60,684 nt of DNA from Sphingobacteriia bacterium (GTDB lineage Bacteria > Bacteroidota > Bacteroidia > Bacteroidales > UBA7960): the NCBI GenBank assembly GCA_011390575.1, contig JAABSE010000012.1:1-60684 (forward strand), given 5' to 3'. The notes under the pieces were generated by a model. The model had not been told where the DNA came from. It saw only the letters and a program-made list of their open reading frames with translations, and made no database searches. Positions within the stretch are counted from its first letter, which is position 1. Each line of letters begins with the position of its first letter. Below are positions 44,740 through 54,800 of this stretch, in pieces. The position numbers and the translations under genes are program-made.

Positions 44740-46222
44740 ACTTTCTGTTGTTAAAAAGACGGGGAACCTTATGCTGCCCGCCGATTTTTCCCTTCGACTT
44801 AAGCCACTTGAAGAAAGTACCCTGGGGAACGGATTTTACTTTGGGTTTTTTAAGCAATATGTCAGCGGTTCGTTTGGCCTCATAATCCGAATTGATATCC
44901 TGCAGCTCCTTGTCGAATACAAGAATAAATCTATCGAGATCCTCCGGTTCCTTTTCAAACTCAATGAGGTATTCGTGGGAAGCAGAGTTGTTATCTTCCA
45001 GAAAAACGGGAGATGCGGTATATTCGCTGATAACAGCTCCTGTGGCTTTGCAGGCGGCATCAAGAGCTTTTTCTGCGTTGTCAATTATTACTTCCTCGCC
45101 AAAAGCATTGATAAAATTTTTGGTCCGTCCTGAAATCTGAATTCTGTATGGATTGGTGGATGTAAACTGAATGGTGTCGCCAATCATGTATCGCCACAAG
45201 CCTGCATTGGTAGTAATCAACAGGGCATAATTGGTATCTGTTTCTACCTGGTCAAGGGTTAGCACCCTGGGGTTGTCACTTTCCAGTTCGCCGGAGGGAA
45301 TAAACTCATAAAAAATACCGTAATCGAGCATGAGCAGCATTTCATCGGAGTGGGGCTGGTCCTGAATACCAAAGAACCCTTCTGATGCATTGTAGGTTTC
45401 CAGGTACCACATCTGGTCAGAAGGAATCAGTTTTTTGAACTGCTCACGGTAAGGGGCAAAACTAACACCACCATGGATAAAGAGTTCGAGGTTGGGCCAT
45501 ATCTCCAGTACATTTTTGCGCCCGGTAATTTCTATGATTTTTTTCAACAACATCAGGTTCCAGGAAGGAACACCACTGAGGTTGGTTACATTTTCGGTAA
45601 TGGTTGCATTGGCTATTTTATCGAGTTTTTTCTCCCAGTCATCCATCAGGGCGATGGAAATATTGGGGGTTCTCATCAATTCAGCCCAGAAAGGAAAGTT
45701 TTGCACAAGTATGGCAGAGATGTCTCCAAAGTATGAGTTGCTGCTAAACTCACTTACTTTGTGGCTTCCTCCCATTACCAGGCCTTTTCCTGTAAAAACC
45801 TCCGTATCGGGGCGGTTATTGCAATAGATAGACAGCATATCTTTGCCACCCTTCATATGGCAATCTTCCAGGGCTTCGGGACTGACAGGAATAAACTTGC
45901 TTTTATCACTGGTAGTGCCGCTTGATTTGGCAAACCACTTTATTTCTGTTGGCCACAGCAGATTGTGTTCTCCTTTTCTTAATCTTTCTATATAAGGTTT
46001 TACCTCTTCATAATCCTGAACCGGCAAGCGTTGCTGAAAGGTTTTGATATCTTTGATGGTCTTAAAATCATATTTCTTACCCCACTCTGTGTTTCTTGCT
46101 TTCTCAATCAGGGAAAACAGCAGGTCATGCTGCGCCTGATGGGGGTTTTCTTTAAAATATTCAATCTGGGAAACTCTTTGTTTCAAAAACCATGTTATTA
46201 CTGAATTCAGAAGAGGCGACAT
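44708..46222 (-). CDS. GH3-family acyl-adenylate-forming enzyme
   Basis: 504 residues. Typical bacterial GH3 (plant auxin-responsive GH3-like) protein: NTEWGKKYDFKTI near the start, ATP-binding WFAKSSGTTSDKSKFIP, NASEGFFGIQDQ, and YRIQISGRTKNFINAFGEEVIIDNAEKAL. The family adenylates carboxylic acids and in plants links them to amino acids; bacterial substrates are unknown. Full length. Its promoter is at 46264-46293. Confidence 0.93.
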   Translation of the reverse strand: MSPLLNSVITWFLKQRVSQIEYFKENPHQAQHDLLFSLIEKARNTEWGKKYDFKTIKDIKTFQQRLPVQDYEEVKPYIERLRKGEHNLLWPTEIKWFAKSSGTTSDKSKFIPVSPEALEDCHMKGGKDMLSIYCNNRPDTEVFTGKGLVMGGSHKVSEFSSNSYFGDISAILVQNFPFWAELMRTPNISIALMDDWEKKLDKIANATITENVTNLSGVPSWNLMLLKKIIEITGRKNVLEIWPNLELFIHGGVSFAPYREQFKKLIPSDQMWYLETYNASEGFFGIQDQPHSDEMLLMLDYGIFYEFIPSGELESDNPRVLTLDQVETDTNYALLITTNAGLWRYMIGDTIQFTSTNPYRIQISGRTKNFINAFGEEVIIDNAEKALDAACKATGAVISEYTASPVFLEDNNSASHEYLIEFEKEPEDLDRFILVFDKELQDINSDYEAKRTADILLKKPKVKSVPQGTFFKWLKSKGKIGGQHKVPRLFNNRKYVDEILEFLG

Positions 46223-46263
46223 ACGCTTTTGCAGTTAAAGTTGAGATGACTTGGTGACCATCA

Positions 46264-46293
46264 CAAAAATACGTATTATGGAATCAAAACAAA
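46264..46293 (-). promoter_or_regulatory. Bacteroidota promoter for the GH3 gene
   Basis: Minus strand: TTTG (46293-46290), 18-base spacer, TATTTTTG (46271-46264), an exact TTTG/TAnnTTTG pair, 42 bases before the GH3 start. Confidence 0.6.
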
Positions 46294-46415
46294 TAAATTT
46301 ATAAACTTTTATAGCGTTTTTTTTAGGGTTAACCCACAATTTTTGTATTTACTAAATGAATGTGCAGGTTTAGCCAAAAATGAGCCAAAAATTTCTTAGG
46401 TTTGTAAGAAAAAGT

Positions 46416-47237
46416 ATGATTTGCTTTCCCAACTGCAAAATTAATCTTGGGCTGAACATTACCGCCAGACGGCAGGATGGATTTCATGAAATAAAAACCA
46501 TCTTTTACCCCCTTACGCTAAGCGATTGTCTTGAAATCATCCCGGCTTCTGCTTCAGGATTTTCGTTCACCACCAGTGGCCTCAGGATTCCTTCTGACGG
46601 ATCGAAAAATATTTGCGAAAAGGCGTATGATTTGATCAATCAGCGATACCCCATTCCTGCGGTAAAAATGCATTTGCATAAAAATATTCCTATCGGAGCC
46701 GGGCTTGGTGGAGGTAGTTCAGATGCAGCTTATACACTTACCGTGCTCAACAATCTGTTTGAGCTAAATATTTCGAAAGATGAACTTAAAGTCATGGCCG
46801 CAGAGCTGGGAAGTGATTGTGCATTTTTTGTTGAAAACATCCCTGCGATTGCTACCGGACGTGGAGAAATACTGAACCCTTTTCCTTTAGATCTAAAGGG
46901 ATACAACCTGGCCCTTATAATGCCACTCCTTCATGTAAGCACTGCTGAAGCCTATGCAGGAGTTCAACCACAAGAACCCTTGCACGATCTTAGCGAAATT
47001 TCAAAAGTACCTGTTAATTCCTGGAAAGAAATCCTTGTCAATGACTTTGAAAGTTCTGTTTTTGAAAAATATACCAGGATAAAAGAGATCAAAAAGAAGC
47101 TCTATTCTATGGGTGCTCTGTACGCTTCTATGAGTGGCAGCGGAGCCGCTGTTTTTGGCATTTTCGGCAGAGATATTTCCCGTGAAGCGTTAAAAAAGAG
47201 TTTCCGGGATTCATCTGTTTGGAGCGAAACTTTATAA
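46416..47237 (+). CDS. ispE: 4-diphosphocytidyl-2-C-methyl-D-erythritol kinase
   Basis: 273 residues from the Met at 46416 (MICFPNCKINLGLNI), the normal family start; an ATG 36 bases upstream would add 12 residues. GHMP-kinase motifs: PIGAGLGGGSSDAA for ATP binding and a late SGSGAAVFGIF. Catalyses the ATP-dependent step of the non-mevalonate isoprenoid pathway. Confidence 0.95.
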   Translation: MICFPNCKINLGLNITARRQDGFHEIKTIFYPLTLSDCLEIIPASASGFSFTTSGLRIPSDGSKNICEKAYDLINQRYPIPAVKMHLHKNIPIGAGLGGGSSDAAYTLTVLNNLFELNISKDELKVMAAELGSDCAFFVENIPAIATGRGEILNPFPLDLKGYNLALIMPLLHVSTAEAYAGVQPQEPLHDLSEISKVPVNSWKEILVNDFESSVFEKYTRIKEIKKKLYSMGALYASMSGSGAAVFGIFGRDISREALKKSFRDSSVWSETL

Positions 47238-47289
47238 ACCTGATTCCTTAACAATTAACCCCTTTTATATTATCCAAAACAACAAAAAT

Positions 47290-49326
47290 ATGATTAAAGA
47301 AAGAATAAAAATGATCGTGTTCTTATGTTTCCTTTTACCTTCAATGGTTTTCGGACAAGACAGCAAGCTTACTGTGCAAAACATCTTCGACCTGGAGTCG
47401 GTTGCGGAAGTAGCCCTTTCACCTGACAAGAGTCACATTGCCTATGTGGTGAATGTGCCAAGGCCTTTTACCGATGAGGCAGGAGCCGATTATCGCGAAC
47501 TGCATGTTTACAATCTTCAAACCGGCGAATCTATCCCGTTTATCACCGGAAACAAAAGTATTTTCTCCCTGGGCTGGACACCTGATGGGAAAGCCGTAAC
47601 ATTTCGGGCCAATTTTGAGGGCCTGCCCGGGATACAGGTATATGCCATCAACCTGAAAGGAGGTGAATCATATCCACTGACACAACACTCCTCCAGTATC
47701 AATGCTTATGCATTCATTGATGACCATACCCTGGCCATAACCTCACTTTCGTCAGAAGACCCCATGCGCAGGCAACTACGCAGTCGTGGTTTTGACATTG
47801 ATGTGTATGAAGAAGAATACCGTCATCGCAACCTTTACCGGTACGACATGAATACTCATCAAACCAGGCAGCTCACTCACGACGTTACGGTGTTTGATTT
47901 CGCCCTGAGTACTGATGGAAAAATGGCTGCTGCAGCCATTGCACCGCGCAATTTGGTTGACGACTCTTACATGTTTAAGCGGATTCATACCATTGACATG
48001 GAAACCGGAGAAATGACAATGCTGATGGACAACCCCGGCAAACTGGCCAATATGGCCTGGAGCCCTGACGGGAAAAAACTCGCATTCAGGGCCGCTTCCA
48101 GCCTGGAAGATGCGGTGGCAGGAAGTCTGTTTGTTACAGAAGTTCCTTCCACAAATACATTTTCCGAACTACGCAACATAGTGCAAGACATGGAATTGAG
48201 TGTAATTGATTTTGCATGGAAGGATAACAACACATTGTTCTATGCTGCAGAAGAGGGGGTTGACATAGTGTTAAGCGAGCAGCATATTGACAGCCCCGGC
48301 CGCAGCATCCTGCTGGAGGGGGGTAATGCAGTTTTCAACCGTTTCCACCATATTGACGGAACGGTGGTATTTGCCGGTAGCACGTGGCAGCATCCATCGG
48401 AACTTTTTAGTTTTGAAATACGCAGAAAAACCCTGACCCGTCATACAACCCATAATGAGTGGCTTTCTGACGTCAAACTCTCACAACAACGAAAACTGGT
48501 ATATGATGCCAGAGACGGGAAGGACATTGAAGGTGTATTGATATATCCATTAAACTACGAAGCGGGGCAACAATACCCCTTGATAGTTTATATTCATGGC
48601 GGGCCTGAGGCTGCTGTAAAAAACGGATGGGTTACTTCTTACGGCTCGTGGGGACAAGTTGCAGGAGCCAGAGATTACTTTGTTTTCATGCCCAACTACC
48701 GCGCTAGTTCCGGACGGGGAGTTGACTTTACCATGGCGGGTTATGGCGACCTGGTAGGAGTTGAATACAATGATGTGCTCGACGGAATTGATCATCTGAT
48801 AGATATTGGTTATGTCGATGCCGATCGCGTGGGCATGGGCGGTGGCTCATATGGCGGATATTTCTCTGCCTGGTCGGCTACTCGGCACACCGAAAGATTT
48901 GCAGCTTCGGTGGTATTTGTGGGTATCAGCAATCAGATTTCCAAACGCAATACTACTGATATTCCCTGGGAAGATTATTATGTTCACTGGGGTTACTGGA
49001 CCCACGAAAACTGGGAAGATGTGTACAGCAGAAGTCCGGTAAAATATGCTCACCAAAGCAAAACACCCACCCTAGTATTGCACGGGGCAGAAGATCCACG
49101 GGTTCATCCCTCACAGGGGCTTGAATTGTATCGGGCTCTGAAACTGCATGGGAATGCCCCTGTTAGAATGATTTGGTACAATGGCGAAGGACACGGAAAC
49201 CGGATGAATGTTCACCGCCTGGATTACATTGTACGCACCATGGACTGGTTTGACTATTACCTTAAATCTGACCAGCCCAAAGATAAAATGCCGGAAAAAT
49301 ATCCTGATTATGGTATTTTCGATTAG
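47290..49326 (+). CDS. Exported S9-family (prolyl oligopeptidase-like) serine peptidase
   Basis: 678 residues. Signal peptide (1-22, ending MVFGQ), a beta-propeller region (about 35-390, with VALSPDKSHIAYVVN and WSPDGKKLAFRA repeats), then an alpha/beta hydrolase domain. Catalytic triad: Ser520 in GGGSYGGY, Asp602 in GAEDPR, His635 in GEGHGNR. Likely a periplasmic or secreted dipeptidyl/oligopeptidyl peptidase. Starts 52 bases after ispE. Its stop overlaps that of the convergent kinase gene. Confidence 0.94.
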   Translation: MIKERIKMIVFLCFLLPSMVFGQDSKLTVQNIFDLESVAEVALSPDKSHIAYVVNVPRPFTDEAGADYRELHVYNLQTGESIPFITGNKSIFSLGWTPDGKAVTFRANFEGLPGIQVYAINLKGGESYPLTQHSSSINAYAFIDDHTLAITSLSSEDPMRRQLRSRGFDIDVYEEEYRHRNLYRYDMNTHQTRQLTHDVTVFDFALSTDGKMAAAAIAPRNLVDDSYMFKRIHTIDMETGEMTMLMDNPGKLANMAWSPDGKKLAFRAASSLEDAVAGSLFVTEVPSTNTFSELRNIVQDMELSVIDFAWKDNNTLFYAAEEGVDIVLSEQHIDSPGRSILLEGGNAVFNRFHHIDGTVVFAGSTWQHPSELFSFEIRRKTLTRHTTHNEWLSDVKLSQQRKLVYDARDGKDIEGVLIYPLNYEAGQQYPLIVYIHGGPEAAVKNGWVTSYGSWGQVAGARDYFVFMPNYRASSGRGVDFTMAGYGDLVGVEYNDVLDGIDHLIDIGYVDADRVGMGGGSYGGYFSAWSATRHTERFAASVVFVGISNQISKRNTTDIPWEDYYVHWGYWTHENWEDVYSRSPVKYAHQSKTPTLVLHGAEDPRVHPSQGLELYRALKLHGNAPVRMIWYNGEGHGNRMNVHRLDYIVRTMDWFDYYLKSDQPKDKMPEKYPDYGIFD

Positions 49327-51287
49327 ATTGTTTCCTGTGGAGAAAAAAACTCATTGACCACCTCAACGAAACGTTCTCTTTTCATGGGCTTTGTGATATA
49401 TTCATCAAAGCCCATGTTTAAATACTTCTCACGGTCACCATCAAAAGCATTAGCACTGAGCCCCACCACCGGGGGCAGCTTGTCATGGAGTTTTCTCAGT
49501 TCGTTGGTAGCTGTAATACCATCCATAACAGGCATCTGGATATCCATCAAAATCAAATCATACTTACCCGGCTTGTATAGCTTCAGGGCTTCTCTTCCGT
49601 TGGTGGCAATGGTTATTTCATGACCCATATCTTTGAGCAGCAAACCAATAACTTTTTGTGTAATGATCTTATCTTCTACCAGCAAGATGGATAAACTCCG
49701 GGAGGGTACTTCTACATTATCTGGTTTTTCACTCTTATGACCATTTTTCACCTCAGCGGTTTTAAAAGTAAACCAGAATGTACTTCCTTTGCCGGGTTGA
49801 CTGACAAAGCCCATATCGCCTCCATGCATCTGCACAAACTCCCTGCAAATGGCTAACCCAAGGCCTGTTCCCTCATAAAGGGAGGTGTCGATCTGGCTTA
49901 CCGAAGAGAAAGGAGAAAAAATGGAATCTTCCTTTTCGGGCTTGATTCCCACCCCTGTATCAGATACTTCAACCCTTATTATCAGGCTATCCCCATTGGA
50001 CGGTCTCTCTTTTTTCATGACAAGAGAGACTTCTCCCTTTTCCGAATATTTTACGGCATTGCTGATCAGGTTATTGATTACCTGGTTGATTCGCTGCTCA
50101 TCTGCAAGAATATATTCAGGAATAGAATCATCTATAGAAACAGAAAAGCGAATGGGTTTCTGGCAGATTTTATCAAAAAGCACTTCGGCATTTCTTACCA
50201 GACTTCGGCTTTGAACATCTTTGCGAGAAATGGTCATTTTTCCGCTTTCAATACGGGAGTAATCCAGCACCTGGTCAATCATATCCCTGAGATTCTCAGA
50301 AGCGTTCCTTAGTGTTTCCACAAAATCCTGTTGTACAGCATCCAGGGATGTTTTTTCAAGCAATTCGGTTACGCCGAGGATGCCGGTTAAGGGAGTGCGC
50401 ATTTCATGACTCATGCTGGCAAGGAAGCTTTGCTTGAACTCCAGGGTTTTATGGGCTACTTCTACCTGCTGCACCAGGTCTTCCTTTTTTTTCTTATCTG
50501 AAATATCCTGCATCGTACCTGCCATCATCAAAGGTCTACCATCGGCATCAAATTCCATGACACAACCTCTGCTGAGTACCCATACCCAATGCCCGTCTTT
50601 ACGTTTCGAGCGAACTTCTACTTCAAAGTAATCTGCTTTTTTACTGAAGTGATCATCAAGTTTCTGCAATGCAATGAGGTTATCATCAGGGTGGGTAAGG
50701 TCTCTCCATGTGGCGGATGTGGTTGGCATGAGCTCCTCCAGGGTATACCCCAGTATATTCGCATACCGCTCATTAAAAATGGTTTGATCCGTTTTCAGGT
50801 TCCATTCCCATGTACCCACATTGGTTGCCTTGATAATATTGGCCAGGCGTCGTTGCTCCTCAAGGAGTTTTTCATCGCTTACCCGCTTGGATTCGAGTGC
50901 TTCTTTTAATCTTTTCTCCTGTTCGATATTCTCAATGGCTCGTTGCACAACACCCGGCAGTCTTCTCATGAGGGAAGTATCTTTCACCAGGTAGTCCAGC
51001 GCACCCAATTTCATCATTTCCACCGCAATCAATTCATCCCCCTGTCCTGTAGATACAATAAAGGGCGGAACAGCGATCCCTTTGTTTTGCAAAGCATCTA
51101 TCAATTCCCCGGCATTCATATCAGAGAGAGAATAATCCAGAATTACAAGATCAGGATTGCTACGGGCAAAAAAGTCAATGGCATCATTGCCCGAATGCAC
51201 CACTTCAATAGTGCGCCCTTCAGCTTCCAGTGCTTCGCTGATTAAAAAAGCGATACCCTGGTCATCCTCCACGATAAGAATTAACAT
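49323..51287 (-). CDS. Hybrid histidine kinase (REC-PAS-HisKA-HATPase-REC)
   Basis: 654 residues, no membrane helix. N-terminal receiver (about 1-120, acceptor Asp51 in VILDYSLSD), a PAS domain with PAC (about 150-290, GTWEWNLKTDQTIFNERYANILGY), the phospho-acceptor His in SHEMRTPLTGI, ATPase motifs (NQVINNLISNAVKYS, DTGVGI, GTGLGLAI), and a C-terminal receiver (LLVEDKIITQ, ILMDIQMPVMDG). The ATG at 51287 is used; TTG six bases earlier is less likely. It overlaps the S9 peptidase stop. It sits downstream of a response regulator and a large kinase, suggesting a phosphorelay. Confidence 0.93.
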   Translation of the reverse strand: MLILIVEDDQGIAFLISEALEAEGRTIEVVHSGNDAIDFFARSNPDLVILDYSLSDMNAGELIDALQNKGIAVPPFIVSTGQGDELIAVEMMKLGALDYLVKDTSLMRRLPGVVQRAIENIEQEKRLKEALESKRVSDEKLLEEQRRLANIIKATNVGTWEWNLKTDQTIFNERYANILGYTLEELMPTTSATWRDLTHPDDNLIALQKLDDHFSKKADYFEVEVRSKRKDGHWVWVLSRGCVMEFDADGRPLMMAGTMQDISDKKKKEDLVQQVEVAHKTLEFKQSFLASMSHEMRTPLTGILGVTELLEKTSLDAVQQDFVETLRNASENLRDMIDQVLDYSRIESGKMTISRKDVQSRSLVRNAEVLFDKICQKPIRFSVSIDDSIPEYILADEQRINQVINNLISNAVKYSEKGEVSLVMKKERPSNGDSLIIRVEVSDTGVGIKPEKEDSIFSPFSSVSQIDTSLYEGTGLGLAICREFVQMHGGDMGFVSQPGKGSTFWFTFKTAEVKNGHKSEKPDNVEVPSRSLSILLVEDKIITQKVIGLLLKDMGHEITIATNGREALKLYKPGKYDLILMDIQMPVMDGITATNELRKLHDKLPPVVGLSANAFDGDREKYLNMGFDEYITKPMKRERFVEVVNEFFSPQETI

Positions 51288-51301
51288 ACACAAGAGTATT
51301 T

Positions 51302-51733
51302 TTATAACTTGACAATTTGCATAAAAAGCCCCAGCCTTTGGAGTGTATCAGTAAACTTGGCAAAATCAACGGGCTTGGTAATATACACATTGCACCCTAA
51401 CTCGTAACATTGTTCTACTTCCCGCGGGTCGTCAGTAGTGGTAAGCATGATTACAGGAATATTTTTAAGTTGTTCGTGCTGCTTAATTTTGCGCAACACC
51501 TCTGTTCCAGTCATGCGTGGCATATTAATATCCAGCAATAACAAATAAGCCATTTCGTCATTTTCCAGCTCTTTTATCCCCTTCTCAGAAAGAAAACTCC
51601 AGACCTCCTCTCCGTTGCTGAATCTTACAATCGGGCAACTCACGCCTGACTCTTCAAGAGCCTCTCTGATCAGCTCAGCATGGCCGTCGTCATCCTCAGC
51701 AATAAGGATTTTGACCTGTTTCGTTGTGTCCAT
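51302..51733 (-). CDS. Single-domain response regulator
   Basis: 143 residues from MDTTKQVK at 51733 (an upstream Met at 51778 would add 15 residues). One receiver domain only: acidic pocket AEDDDGHAE, phospho-acceptor Asp68 in LLLDINMPRMTG, conserved Thr in MLTTTDD, Lys in ITKPVDF. It resembles RcpA-type regulators paired with phytochrome-like kinases. Lying between the two kinases, it probably shuttles phosphate. Confidence 0.92.
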   Translation of the reverse strand: MDTTKQVKILIAEDDDGHAELIREALEESGVSCPIVRFSNGEEVWSFLSEKGIKELENDEMAYLLLLDINMPRMTGTEVLRKIKQHEQLKNIPVIMLTTTDDPREVEQCYELGCNVYITKPVDFAKFTDTLQRLGLFMQIVKL

Positions 51734-51862
51734 ATTCAATAAATTAAAAAAAGGTTCCTTTACCATCTTAAACGACAATTTTGCGTTGCAGGTTACCGGG
51801 TCTTATCCCACCATGCTAAATAAAAAAACAATCTTCATTGCCTGCATCCTGAATAAAAACAA

Positions 51863-54800
51863 TCAGGGAATAAATAATCGTGCCGGCAATTGCACGATAA
51901 AAGTACTGCCTTCTCCTTCGGTAGATTCAACCCGTATTGCACCTTTATGCTTTTCCACAATTTTCTGCACCAGATTGAGGCCAATACCATCACCTCTTTG
52001 CTTTGCCGTTGGGTCAACCTGGTAAAATACATCCCATATCTTGTTGATATCCCGCTGGCTGATACCTATACCTGTATCTTCTATCCTGTAAATAACATCA
52101 GAACCTTTCTTCTCACTCTGAACTCCTATGTGCAAACGTTTTTCGGGGTTATGATATTTCAATGCATTATCGAAAAGGTTTGAAAACAACTGCTGCAGCA
52201 ACTGATAATCACCATAACAAGGCAGGAGTTCCCCAACCGAGACCTGCGCCCTGACTACTTCAATCTGGTAGTTAAAACTTTCAACTAACTTTTGAAAAAG
52301 TGTGTGAACATTTACTTCTGAAATATTCATTTTCACCCTGCCTGTGCGGGAAATGGCAAGCAGTCCGTTGATTAGTGAATCCATCTTTTGCACGTTTGAC
52401 AAGATAAACGACAAGGACTGGGGTAAACCGTTTTTTAACAGTGTATCAATTTTTTCACCCCTGTTATCCAGGTTGTTTTCCTGCAATATCAGACTGTCCA
52501 GCTGTCCGATTTGTTTTTGTATTCTGTTGCTGAATCCCTGGATATTAACCAACGGAGCTCTTAAATCATGGGATGCGACATAAAGGTATGACTCCAGCTC
52601 TTTATTCTTGGCCAGAATGGCTTCTTCATTGTTTTTCTGGTGCGTTATATCAATGTGTGTACCGATGAATACATCTGTATTGTTCCCTTTTTCATCAGTA
52701 AGGATTCTTCCCCGCGATAATATCCATCGGTATTGTCCATCCTTGTGCAGCATACGGAAGGTTTGCTGATAGGTTCCCTGGGGATTTTCAAGATAGAAAT
52801 GCAGCATCCCTTTGCCCTGCAACAAATCATCGGGGTGGATCAATTCTTTCCAGATGATTTCGGCATTGGGTTTACCTGAAAAGTCAAAATCGCTGATATC
52901 GCGGCCCAGCATTTTGAAGTACTGGGGGCTGCACCACAAATATCCCTTTGATCGGGTATATTCCCAACCACCCGTATTGGAAGCGTCAATATAGGTCTGA
53001 TAGCGTAAAGCCGTCTCCCTGTTGATTTTTTCTGAATGAATCAGCGCCTGCTCTGCCTTGTTTCTTTCCAGGGCATCAGAAAGAATCTTGGCAATAAGTT
53101 GCATGGCTGCCAGCTGCTCATTTGTCCAGTTGGCTTTATGATAGTACGTATCAAAGCTTAAAAACCCGGTAATTACTTCCTTATCGGCTACCGGAAAACT
53201 TACCAGCGATTTTACATTCATAGAACGCAAAGCCTGTTTTTCCTTTGTTGCTTCTGCAGGCATTTGATCTGTATCCGCAATAAGAACCGTTTTGTTTTGT
53301 GATATCTGACTAAACCACCACGGAAAATCTCTAAAAGAGGTCTCCTTTCGTATCTCCTCAGGAGTGGGGTCCACTCCGGGGGCACACCATTCAAAAGCTA
53401 GTTTGTAGTTTTTACCATCAGGTTTAAACCTGTAAACAAAAGTACGACTTACCCTGAAAAACTCACCTGCCTTTTCCAAAGCCTCACCAACCAGCTTATC
53501 CATATTATGGCTGTCGGCCGAAACAAACAATCGGGATATTTCTGAAACCAATTCCTGGAGGGAGGACTGATATTTTATGGCCTCCGAAAGCATTGTTTGT
53601 TCGGTAATATCCCTGTCAATCCCCCAATATCCGGTAAGTTCATTTTTATCATTAAACAATGGTAGTGAGTTGGTAGAGACCCAGACGGTTTCTCCGTCTT
53701 TCGTTATTAGCTGATTAACATAATTGGTTACAGGTTCGCGTGTTTTGAGCTGTTCAAATATCTCCTGCGCAAAAGCTTCTCTTTGCGCGGGAGGAAAGAA
53801 GTCAATAAAATGCATTTTACCTATCACCTCCTCCGGCTCATAACCCAGAAGATCTTTTACAACAGGACTGATTGCGGTGTACAATCCATTACTATCAATT
53901 TCAAAAGTCATGGAACGGGTTTGGGATGAAAGCTGATCATATCTTTCGTTCATCAGCTGCATATCTTTTTCGGTTTTGACTTTGACCAATGCTTCTCCCA
54001 GCGTATTGGCAAGAACTTTCATCAGGTTCACCTGCTGCTCATCCAGGAGTCGTTTTTGCTTTACCGCATCAAAACCAAAATAACCTATTACATCATTGTT
54101 TTTTATTACAGGCAAACAAAGTACCGACTGTATTTGCTGGCGTTGCAGTTCTTCTCTATCCTGCTGGTATTCATCAGGCAAGGCATCCACATCGGGCACG
54201 AACAACATCTCCCTGTTGAGCAGTATCTGTTGTATCCAGGGTGTTTCGGCTAACGGGTAATCCTGCAAATCCTGGATGGAAGGGGCAATACCGTCAGCAC
54301 ACCATTCATGGGTATTGCTCATATACTGCAGGTCTTTGCTGAACTGAAACAGGAAAGTACGGTCTACGCCCAAGAACCGGCCACAATCTTTTAGCATGCT
54401 GTTTATCTTTTCGTCGAGCGTATCATCATTCACATTGATGAAGCTGCCGGAAATGGCTGCGACCATTTTGAAGAAATCATGCTGAAAGGCAATTTTCTCA
54501 CGTGCCGCTCTAATTTCAGAAATGTCATATATTGTTCCTATGGTTGCAGGTTTGTTATTATACCGGATAAGCGCTACCGAATGATCTACCCAGCATGTTT
54601 TGCCGGACCTGGTATTAAGTCTCATCTCGTATCTATCAGGCTGGGAATTATCGCCATTTAGCCTTTTCCGGGCTATTCCCAACACTTCTTCTCTTTGCTC
54701 AGGATGTACTACCTCCAGTTGGTTCATCTCCATCAGTTCTTCTTCCGAATAGCCGGTAATCTGAACTATCGCAGGATTTACCATCAGAAACCTGCTGTCC

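Noticed and set aside
49323..49326. Possible frameshift or fusion where the S9 peptidase and hybrid kinase genes meet
   Set aside because: Both genes are full length and merely share stop-codon bases on opposite strands.
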